A stretch of DNA of 26,146 nucleotides, taken from positions 1-26,146 of IMG/VR virus record IMGVR_UViG_3300050033_000162; one strand, 5' to 3'. The notes below the pieces were generated by a model. It did not search any database. It saw nothing but the letters and a program-made list of their open reading frames with translations, and was not told the origin of the DNA. Source of the stretch: a virus. The position numbers were made by a program, and so were the translations under genes. This document shows, in pieces, positions 6,772 to 14,700 of this stretch; the first letter of the stretch is position 1, and every line of letters starts with the position of its first letter.

Positions 6772-6796
6772 TGATTTTAATTTAAAAACTACATCT

Positions 6797-7180
6797 ATGA
6801 GCAAAGAAGCATTATTCAGAGGCAAATGTGTATTTACGGGAGTTTGGCGACATGGATTTTATTACACAAGCAAAGGCAATTCTATCATTCGTGACGCAAA
6901 CGGATCAGAAAGTATAGTAATTCCTGAGACGGTGGGGCAATCTATTGAGTCATGCGATAAGAACGGGATAATTATTTTTGAGGGAAACAACCTTAAAATA
7001 CAACTTCCTTTAGGTGGATTTTGGGGCAATGTAAAACAGGAAAAAATAGGTCTTGTAAGATTTGAACCTGATTACGGAGCGTTCATTGTAGAATGGGAAT
7101 ACTCAAAAAATCAGCACCATGTAATACTGGACTGTGATATTGCGTATGAAAGTGAGATAATTGACGCTGAACTTTACTAA
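6797..7180 (+). CDS. YopX family protein, copy 1
   Basis: The N-terminus SKEALFRGKCVFTGVWRHGF matches the YopX signature (a LFRGK-type opening, then W..G). It continues with SIVIPETVGQSIESCDKNG, the conserved VIPETVGQ...DKNG block, and IIFEGNNLKI, equivalent to the usual IYEGDIV. The typical C-terminal GNIHDNPEL block is not recognisable, so this copy is diverged at its end. YopX proteins are abundant in phages and conjugative elements; their molecular role is not established. It opens the plus-strand operon with the methyltransferases. A second YopX gene at 25508 shares both promoter and opening sequence. Confidence 0.82.
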   Translation: MSKEALFRGKCVFTGVWRHGFYYTSKGNSIIRDANGSESIVIPETVGQSIESCDKNGIIIFEGNNLKIQLPLGGFWGNVKQEKIGLVRFEPDYGAFIVEWEYSKNQHHVILDCDIAYESEIIDAELY

Positions 7181-7191
7181 AATTTGATATT

Positions 7192-7617
7192 ATGGAAATG
7201 AACGAAGCAAAGTATTATTTGGGGACCAGACTAAATGTTGCGGATGAAGAGACAGGCGAAAAGTTTGAAGTGTGCGGAATTAGACTTGACAATGACGAAC
7301 TACTAATATATGATAATATAGACGGTAGTGTCGTGGAGTATTGTATTGATTTACTTAAACCAATAATGTTGCCCCTTTCTAGTTTGTCAAAACCCTGTCT
7401 TAAAGACGGCAAGATTCCAATAGTAGAAATTTGCAAAATGAGAAGTTTTTTACTTACGGAAGATCAATTTGATAAGGCAAGTAAAAAAATGGAATACGAT
7501 ATTTTTACCAAAAGACTACCATTTGATATGATGAATCAACTAATTGAATGGAATTTTGATGTTTTCGGATTAATTGCAAAGGGGCAGGCAATTGACATTA
7601 ATACCCTTCCGAAGTGA
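7192..7617 (+). CDS. Conserved-looking phage protein of unknown function (141 aa)
   Basis: The N-terminal half is beta-rich (KYYLGTRLNVADEETGEKFE; DELLIYDNIDGSVVEYCID), resembling a small barrel. The C-terminal half holds LPFDMMNQLIEWNFDVFGLI followed by AKGQAIDINTL, a pattern I associate with small early proteins of Bacteroidota phages, without known function. It ends with TGA overlapping the GTG of the next gene (GTGA at 7614-7617), so the two are translationally coupled. Confidence 0.7.
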   Translation: MEMNEAKYYLGTRLNVADEETGEKFEVCGIRLDNDELLIYDNIDGSVVEYCIDLLKPIMLPLSSLSKPCLKDGKIPIVEICKMRSFLLTEDQFDKASKKMEYDIFTKRLPFDMMNQLIEWNFDVFGLIAKGQAIDINTLPK

Positions 7618-7823
7618 AATGCCATTTCGCTCATATTGACGGTCAAAAGTATTTAGTTCCTTGGTGTTGGCCCGTGATTCATTCAGGAGATATAGCTGAT
7701 TGTACTTGCTTGAATATATGGGGCAGAATGGTATTGGATTTGAAAACAGAAGGTAAAACCGAAGAGTTAAAGGAGTTAAGGCAATTTTTAAAGGAAAATA
7801 ACATACCACGAACAGATAATTAA
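7614..7823 (+). CDS. Small cysteine-rich phage protein (69 aa, GTG start)
   Basis: The start is GTG within the GTGA overlap with the previous stop. The first 35 residues contain C3, H4, H7, C18, H23, C30 and C32 (KCHFAHIDGQKYLVPWCWPV, then DCTC), a pattern that could bind zinc, and several tryptophans. The rest is a charged helix (KTEELKELRQFLKEN). This fits a small zinc-ribbon-like early protein of unknown role. The next gene follows 2 nt after the stop. There is no start codon other than GTG in a sensible position. Confidence 0.6.
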   Translation: MKCHFAHIDGQKYLVPWCWPVIHSGDIADCTCLNIWGRMVLDLKTEGKTEELKELRQFLKENNIPRTDN

Positions 7824-7825
7824 CA

Positions 7826-8398
7826 ATGAAAAAAAACATGAAGCAGGAAACAATTCAATTAACTGGTGGAGGAAGTAAAGAAAATAGACGCGAATTAGAT
7901 TTTTATCCTACTCCGCCAGATGTAACTATTGCCCTAATGGATTTTTTACATCTAGCTCCATGTATTGTATGGGAATGTGCTTGTGGAGATGGCGCAATGG
8001 CAGATGTTATTGAAAAATATGGACATGCAGTCGTTAGGACAGATTTAAGGACGGGAAAAGATTATTTAAAAACCAAAGGCAAAGCTGACGCAATTATAAC
8101 AAATCCACCGTTTAATTTATCAGCCGAATTTATTGAAAAGGCACTTGGGGAGGCTGAAATAGTTGCTATGGTACTAAAAAGCCAGTATTGGCACGCGAAG
8201 AAGAGACTTGATTTATTTAGAAGAAATCCACCTGCATATATTTTACCACTTACATGGAGGCCAGATTTTCTAAATGGCGAACGTGGAGGATCCCCGACAA
8301 TGGAAGTACAATGGACTGTATGGATTAATGGAAATACTGAATGTAAGTATGTTCCACTTTGCAAGCCAGAAAAAACAGTTCAACCATCTTTGTTTTAA
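7826..8398 (+). CDS. Phage DNA adenine-type methyltransferase (NPPF)
   Basis: This is a compact class I SAM-dependent methyltransferase of 190 residues. DFYPTPP (25-31) is the entry motif typical of phage N6-adenine methyltransferases. WECACGDG (49-56) is motif I for SAM binding, RTDL (71-74) the acidic motif, and DAIITNPPFN (88-97) the catalytic motif IV. The later WRPDF and TMEVQWTVW strands complete the fold. No restriction enzyme is nearby, so it is an orphan, probably protecting phage DNA or affecting packaging or regulation. Target sequence is unknown. It may start at the second methionine (M5). Confidence 0.85.
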   Translation: MKKNMKQETIQLTGGGSKENRRELDFYPTPPDVTIALMDFLHLAPCIVWECACGDGAMADVIEKYGHAVVRTDLRTGKDYLKTKGKADAIITNPPFNLSAEFIEKALGEAEIVAMVLKSQYWHAKKRLDLFRRNPPAYILPLTWRPDFLNGERGGSPTMEVQWTVWINGNTECKYVPLCKPEKTVQPSLF

Positions 8399-8402
8399 TG
8401 CT

Positions 8403-8690
8403 ATGAACCTCGGCCAGTCCATCAAAACCCTTCGCAAGAATCGCGCGAAAGAGAAACAAAACGCCTTCGCTAAAAATATCGGCATATCACAAACCTACTT
8501 ATCACAAGTTGAGGCCGGTTTAAGACAGCCAAGCGTAGAATTATTACAACGTATAGCGGACTACTTAAAAGTCCCTCTACCTATCCTGTTTTGGTTCTCA
8601 GTGACAGAAGAGGACGCAAAGCCTGAAAAGGTTGAATATTATAGGCTGACAAAGCCGCTTATTGATAAAATAATTGAAGAAATGTTTTAA
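8403..8690 (+). CDS. XRE/Cro-type helix-turn-helix regulator (95 aa)
   Basis: NLGQSIKTLRKNRAKEKQNA, then FAKNIGISQTYLSQVEAGLR and QPSVELLQRIADYLKVPL, is a textbook HTH_3 domain with the recognition helix around QTYLSQVEAG. The C-terminus (residues 60-95) is short and helical, without a protease or ligand-binding domain. It is likely a repressor or regulator of phage transcription. I chose the ATG at 8403 because it begins exactly at the domain; the longer frame from 8274 would overlap the methyltransferase by 125 nt. It sits between two methyltransferase genes in one operon. Confidence 0.88.
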   Translation: MNLGQSIKTLRKNRAKEKQNAFAKNIGISQTYLSQVEAGLRQPSVELLQRIADYLKVPLPILFWFSVTEEDAKPEKVEYYRLTKPLIDKIIEEMF

Positions 8691-8701
8691 AAAAGAAGGA
8701 T

Positions 8702-9670
8702 ATGGGCGCATATGGGGACCTAGTAAAAGAACACAACGATCTTAATTCTAAAAGCACCAAAACAGATATAGACACATCCAGAATTTGGGAAATAAGGTTT
8801 AAAATACAGAAAGAGTGTTACTATTCTGGATGGGAAGATGGGTATAAAGGATGCGATTTTGACTATAAAGAACCACCGGTAAAGACTAAACAAGATAATA
8901 ATAAATTAATCAACAATTCTTATAATAATTCATCCATGGAAGTAAAAACTGTTCTTAAAAAATGCACTATTGAGGGCAATATTATCAAATTGCCAAATGA
9001 ACAACTTGATAGAAATGTTTATCAAGAGGTTAAAAAGTCGCTTGAACTGATTGGCGGTAAATGGAAAGGCGGTAAGGTGTTCGGGTTTGTTTTTAATGAA
9101 GATCCTACCGAACTGTTTGAGCAAATCGCAAACGGTGAAAAGCGGAATCTGAAAAAGGAATTTCAGTTTTATGCTACCCCTGCTGAACTTGCCGACGAAT
9201 TGGTTTCTTACGCAAATATCCATAATTCACACAAGATACTTGAACCATCAGCCGGACAAGGGGCGATCATTAATGCAATTCATAGAATAAGCGGAACTAT
9301 GCCAGTTGATTATTGCGAAACAATGGGGGTTAATTTAACTTTTTTGCAAAAGATGAAAAATGTTAATCCGGTAGGTGTTGACTTTTTGGAGATTAACGAA
9401 CCAAATAAATATGACCGGATCATAGCAAACCCACCATTCTCAAAAAATCAAGACATTCAACATGTTTATAAAATGCACGATTGCTTAAAAGAGGGTGGAA
9501 GACTGGTCTCTGTCGTATCAAAACACTGGCAAAATTGCGATAATAAAACCGAAGCCGGATTCAAACAATGGCTAAAGGTTGCAAAGGCTGAAATCCATGA
9601 AATAGATGCCGGAGTATTCAAGGAGTCGGGCACAATGATTGCCTCGTGTATTCTAATCATTGATAAATAA
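8702..9670 (+). CDS. Second N6-adenine-type methyltransferase with N-terminal extension
   Basis: The core begins around M79: an N-terminal module (KKCTIEGNIIKLPNEQLDR... LELIGGKWKGGKVFGFVF) and then a methyltransferase with FQFYATP (155-161), ILEPSAGQG (179-187, motif I) and RIIANPPFSK (239-248, motif IV). The KLPxEQLDR...GGKW module commonly precedes such phage methyltransferases. Residues 1-78 are unlike the rest (KECYYSGWEDGYKGCDF, then an Asn-rich linker), so they may be a fused small domain, or translation may begin at M79 (8936). An AAGAAGGA lies only 1-2 nt from the upstream ATG. It is the last gene before the bidirectional terminator. Confidence 0.85.
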   Translation: MGAYGDLVKEHNDLNSKSTKTDIDTSRIWEIRFKIQKECYYSGWEDGYKGCDFDYKEPPVKTKQDNNKLINNSYNNSSMEVKTVLKKCTIEGNIIKLPNEQLDRNVYQEVKKSLELIGGKWKGGKVFGFVFNEDPTELFEQIANGEKRNLKKEFQFYATPAELADELVSYANIHNSHKILEPSAGQGAIINAIHRISGTMPVDYCETMGVNLTFLQKMKNVNPVGVDFLEINEPNKYDRIIANPPFSKNQDIQHVYKMHDCLKEGGRLVSVVSKHWQNCDNKTEAGFKQWLKVAKAEIHEIDAGVFKESGTMIASCILIIDK

Positions 9671-9679
9671 TTTAATTCA

Positions 9680-9706
9680 AAAAGCCGGACACATCGCCCG
9701 GCTTTT
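9680..9706. terminator. Bidirectional intrinsic terminator between convergent operons
   Basis: AAAAGCCGG (9680-9688) pairs with CCGGCTTTT (9698-9706) around a 9-nt loop. A-rich sequence on one side and T-rich on the other let it work on both strands. It separates the plus-strand methyltransferase operon from the portal end of the long minus-strand operon. Confidence 0.9.
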
Positions 9707-9734
9707 CTTTTCTAACCAATCTATGAAACAAAAA

Positions 9735-11720
9735 CTACGCGGCATTTTGTCTTAATCCTTGTGAGACATTGTTCACGGTCTGCATGTTTCCTCCCACTCC
9801 TGCGGCTTGAACGTCCTGAGTAAGTCCGTTGACTGCTCCGTTCGCGTCACCACCTTGTAGCTGTTCCTGACGTTTACGAACACTGTCAAGCAACTGGCTA
9901 CTGAATGGTGCTGTTGTATTCTCCAAGAACATTGATAAATCAATCATGCCATTATTTAGAAGCGTCATTAATGTATCATCAATCATGGTTCTGTAAACCG
10001 GACTATCAGAAGTTTGACCAATCGTTAAATCGAAGTCAATATCTTTTACCTTTTCCGGATCGTACAAAACTGCAGTTTCTTTGTATGCTTTTCCTGAGAT
10101 AGCAAGCATCCGGGGTTCTGTATAATACTGCTGAATGGTTTTTAATAATGTCATATCCCTGTCGCGTATGAACAGACCGCAGAAGAAATCCATTGCATCC
10201 TTGCTGTTCATGGTGCTTTGATTGATCTGAGCATCGTAAAGTTTACCAGAGGTGCCTGATTGTGCCTGCTGTCCTTGCATGGCCGGATTAACGCCCGATA
10301 CGTCCTGAATCATCTTTAGGTACATCTGAATCATTTCAGAGATTCCAAGAGCGTTACCGCCGTTTGTTACTTCTTTCGGTGGTTTTCCTACTCCATTTGG
10401 TCCCGGATCCCAAAACATGACAGCCCCGATTTGTTTAAACTCATCCCCCAATTGTTCTTCTGATTTACCCATTGCTGTATTTACGTCATACAGGAGGGTG
10501 TTTTTAATTGAAGATGCCAGAATAGCACGTTGAAGAATTAATAAGCTATTTACCTGTTTTTGTGCATCGATCAAATCAGTTACAATACCAACAATCTTAT
10601 TATCCAAAAGAGGGTAAGGAGTAGCAATATAGGGGTGTCCTCCGTGTTCAAATGGTGTTACATCTTCACGTAAAACATGACCATAAGGAGAGTAGTAGGC
10701 ATAAAACCACTTCTGAACGTTTTCCATTTGCCCGGTAAGCATTGGTACTTCTTCCGCTGGCACTCCGGCTTCTGCATATTTTGAAACTCTAAAAGCGTTT
10801 GCCTGGTCAAGTTCTTTTTGCGTCCACTCGGTATAAAAATCAGTTCCGTTCATCCAGTCATGGACATACATTTGTTCAACCAGTCGTTGTTCCCATGTTG
10901 ATATCACCCTGCATTTTGATTGATCAAATGGGGTATAGAAGTTTTGATTGTACATTTTTTCGTCAATGTCAGTGGCAATGTAGTTATCCCTGAAATTGGC
11001 CGAATAAATCTCTTTGAGCTTGTTTTTTCGTGCGGTTGTGGTACCAAAATTAACGATCACTTCGTCCATCGTTAAGTCCATTAACCGGACTATAACCCTC
11101 ATATCATTACCCCGGACATCTTCAATGTCGTTGTTGCACGCCCATGATGTAGGGTTAACGTTTCTGATTACAACCTCTTTTTTCTTTAGTTTTGGCACGT
11201 ATTCCCAACTAATCACCTGAATGGGTAAACCGGAAATAAAGAACTCTTCCAACGCCCTTGCGTCAAGAATCTTTGAGCTGTTAACGGATGCTAAAGAGTA
11301 TTGGAGTGCATTCGATAACATTTCACTCTCTTGGCTCTTCTCTGGTGTCCGGGCAACAACTACAGATTTATTAGTATTGCTTCCGAACTGTCCTAATAAG
11401 GTACGAACTGCAGACTTGATAAGATTCTGTTTAAGGACCGGGTGACCTTTAGAAATCAAATCATCCTCTTCGGTTATCCAATTCCCGTTACCATCGTCAA
11501 TCAAATCACTATGCTGATCGTTATTGAAGAATCTCGCGGCTCTCTCGCGTGTCTTTCTGAACTCCTGAAAGCCATCATACACCTGTCGGTAATAGTCAAG
11601 TCTTTGGATGGAAAACGTCTCGTCAGAGATGGGTTTTTCCTTTACTTTAGGTTTTAAAAACCCCATATTAGACATTGTTAATCCTTTTCGGATTCCAATT
11701 GGTGCTGTTAGAGTGTCCAT
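9735..11720 (-). CDS. Portal protein
   Basis: At 661 residues this has the size of podovirus-type portals, the dodecameric channel at one capsid vertex. Early helices (residues 38-70) carry DYYRQVYDGFQEFRKTRERA. The body has HPVLKQNLIKSAVRTLLGQF and a central stretch near residues 470-490 with QDVSGVNPAMQGQQAQSGTS, a motif found in many portals (DVSGxxxxxxG...SG). Next comes YDAQINQSTMNSKDAMDFF and a Gln/Asn-rich C-terminus. It starts 3 nt after the stop of the giant gene and is the last gene of the minus-strand late operon. Normally scaffold and capsid would follow; here they lie 7.8 kb further on. Confidence 0.9.
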   Translation of the reverse strand: MDTLTAPIGIRKGLTMSNMGFLKPKVKEKPISDETFSIQRLDYYRQVYDGFQEFRKTRERAARFFNNDQHSDLIDDGNGNWITEEDDLISKGHPVLKQNLIKSAVRTLLGQFGSNTNKSVVVARTPEKSQESEMLSNALQYSLASVNSSKILDARALEEFFISGLPIQVISWEYVPKLKKKEVVIRNVNPTSWACNNDIEDVRGNDMRVIVRLMDLTMDEVIVNFGTTTARKNKLKEIYSANFRDNYIATDIDEKMYNQNFYTPFDQSKCRVISTWEQRLVEQMYVHDWMNGTDFYTEWTQKELDQANAFRVSKYAEAGVPAEEVPMLTGQMENVQKWFYAYYSPYGHVLREDVTPFEHGGHPYIATPYPLLDNKIVGIVTDLIDAQKQVNSLLILQRAILASSIKNTLLYDVNTAMGKSEEQLGDEFKQIGAVMFWDPGPNGVGKPPKEVTNGGNALGISEMIQMYLKMIQDVSGVNPAMQGQQAQSGTSGKLYDAQINQSTMNSKDAMDFFCGLFIRDRDMTLLKTIQQYYTEPRMLAISGKAYKETAVLYDPEKVKDIDFDLTIGQTSDSPVYRTMIDDTLMTLLNNGMIDLSMFLENTTAPFSSQLLDSVRKRQEQLQGGDANGAVNGLTQDVQAAGVGGNMQTVNNVSQGLRQNAA

Positions 11721-11723
11721 AGG

Positions 11724-14700
11724 TTATCTGTATTTATCTGGAAAATTAATTTCTGAATATTTTTCTGCTACTTCTTTGTAAAGGTCGTCAAGTTGTTTTT
11801 GATAATGGTCTGCTTCTGACGTATTGCCCATTTCTTTATAAAGTTCAATTGCTTTTTTTATCCTGTTGATGGCTTTACCCTGACCGTAAATATCCTGAAC
11901 GGTTTTATAAAGTGGATCATTCTGTAATTTGTCTGCCAGAACTTTATCATTTGTTCTCATTGCATCCTTAATCACTCCAATATAAATATCGGCCTTAGTG
12001 GTTATCCCTTTGGCTATTTTTGGATAATCAGTTGTTGGTTCTTTTGCACTCGCCATCTTTAAACCTAATCCGGTTGTAAGTGTCTGCCATCCGTCTTTTT
12101 CACCTTCGCCGTATTCCATTGCTCCCTGTACGCCAATAGGAAACATACTTCTTAAAGTTTCAAGACCAAAAGATGGCATTTGTGACCAGCTTAACACCTT
12201 TTCTTCACCAGGTGCTGCATACTTAGTCAACTGTCCTTCGTGCCTACCACCTTTTAAATCCCCTGCTTTAACTCCGGTTTTTTTATTGGATGTTGCATAC
12301 ATTCCCTTGTCGTCGGTTCCGGCAAGTTCGCTTGCGGTAGTATATGATTTACCCTGCCAGTTTGAACCGGTCAGTGCATTTAATGTCAATCTTGCCAATA
12401 CGCTTGATTTATTTTTAAGGAACGAGATAGGCTCAGCCACCATCTTAACGGCATCCATGAACGGGCCCAATACATTAAAATAATGCTGTTTGTCATCTGT
12501 ACCTACAAAAGCATTGTGAACGGGAGTAATGTTTGGAGCCAGCCAATTTAACCGTAATGGATTTGAAAAAGAATCTTTAAACATTCTTTTTACGGTTTGC
12601 CAATACTCTTCTTCATGGTCAGGGTCGTTAAATAAAGCCATTGCAAGGTTCATGGCTGTTGTTATGACTGCCGCCCTTAACATCAAGCCTCCCCACATTT
12701 TCATATACATTTTGTGTTCATCGGGATTAACGCCTTTAAAACCACTTCTGAACCATTCTGCCATCTTATCTATTTTAGTCACTTTATCGCCAGTCGTTGC
12801 ATCTGAAAAATCAAAATGCGTCGCCTTGAAAAAGTTTGAAAAGTTTGTTTCCGTCCAGTCCGGGGCAAAAGTCAATAAACTAAATATTCCCTGAGTTATT
12901 TTACTGCGGTGTTTTCTATCACGGTTAATGCCTCCGTAAAGGTTATTCATCAATTCTCCTACATTCTTGGCTAAAATATCAGGATCCGTATTAGGGTTGA
13001 GTTTAATTTGTCTTTGAAGTTCGGAAATACCCTGTTTAAACTTCAATCCTACGCCCATTTGTTTAAAAATCCAGTCGTTTTGTGCCTTATGAAGATTTAC
13101 AATTGCATCTTTAACGGGTCCGGCATAAGGTAATAGACTTAGTTTTTTACCCAGTTTGCTTGCCGATACTTCATTTAGTTCGTCCCATTCCTGCGTTTTC
13201 CCTACTGTCATACCTCCCCGGACAAGTTTTTCAGCCAATGGGCCAAACTCTTTGGCCATTTTAAGACCTTTTTTGTAAGATCCTACCATGTTCAAATCGC
13301 TCAGGTTTTTAACGTGTTCGGTCAGATAGTAATTCTTCATAAAGTTAAGAGGATGGAAGAAACTAAACGACAACACCGTTTGTTTTACAGCTCCGTTAAA
13401 TTGCTGCATAACCTTAAAAGGCCCCCACTTTATACCGTTTCCTAATATTGTATTTAACCTGTCGGCAATTTCAGCAGGTGCAAAAATGGCTTTTTTGACC
13501 ATTACTTTACCCTCTTTACCAATCATTACATTTTCATCCTTCAGCGGTTTTCCACTAACATTCTTAACTTTTTTAACCTTTCTCCACTTGGTGAAATTGT
13601 AGTGGTCGATCTTTTTATATCCAGGTACTCCGGCTTTGGTGGTAAACAATGGCATCCCATCGTTTCCAAATGTTTTTAATCCTTTGTCAACAAGTTTACG
13701 CCCCTCGATAGCGTTATTCATCTCAATTTTTTTGATCATAAGGCTGTTGGTTGCACCTTCTACCTTTTGAGTGAATCCGGCCTTTAAACCATCCGTAATC
13801 TTCGGGAATACTCTTTTCTTAGCATGTCCCGTTTTCTGTGAGAAATTTGTAAAATAATCAGATGGCGTAAGTTTTCCCTCCCTATTCCAGATATGGTTGA
13901 CGTGATTCTCAATTACATTATCAATCTGCCCGGCCTGAAATGATTTTAATCCTATTGCGTCATTCTGACTTTTTATCTCGTTGGCTATTTTAATCTGATC
14001 AGGCGTAAGATTACGGGCAACATCAATGATATGCTTATCGTAGTTCGTTAAATGGTCATAAGAGGTCTTTTCATCACTGTTAATATCGCTTCCGTGTTCG
14101 ATATAATGAGTGATAGCTTTGTCGATTTCCTGCCATGTTTTAGCGACACCGCCACGATGAAATGACTTCTTTATCTCTTCCTGTTGACGGGTAGCCTCTA
14201 AATTGGCTTTTGTGCTTTCAACATCGCGATTACCTAACCATTCATCTTCTGCCTGTTTGCCTATTTCTGATATTGATTTATCGCCTACATTATTACCTAA
14301 ATTTGTTAATATGGCCTTGTGTTCTTCGGGTGTTAATACCTCTTTAGCTTTACTCCATGCTTTAACTGCCTTATTATAGTCATCTTCTGTGGCAAAGTCT
14401 TTAAGTTTTGGCTTTGATTTCCTATTTTCCAATACTTTGGCTTTGGCATTCTTCAGAAAATCTTCAAGTGGTACATGAGAATCATGAACCTCGCTATTTC
14501 CAAAACTACCCTGTGGCTCCTGAAGCAATCCATTATCAAACATAGAATCAAAAGTAACAACCTTTCCTATGCTTAGATAATCCTGTAAAGCTATTTCACT
14601 CTTTTTTAAAGTGGCTTTTAAGGCTGTCAGGCCATTTACCGATTGTGTGTTATTCAAATCTACCTTTTGACCGAATAAGATTACATTTTGACCTCCGAAG

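Noticed and set aside
8274-8402. Longer start for the XRE regulator
   Set aside because: It would overlap the methyltransferase by 125 nt and add residues unrelated to the HTH fold.
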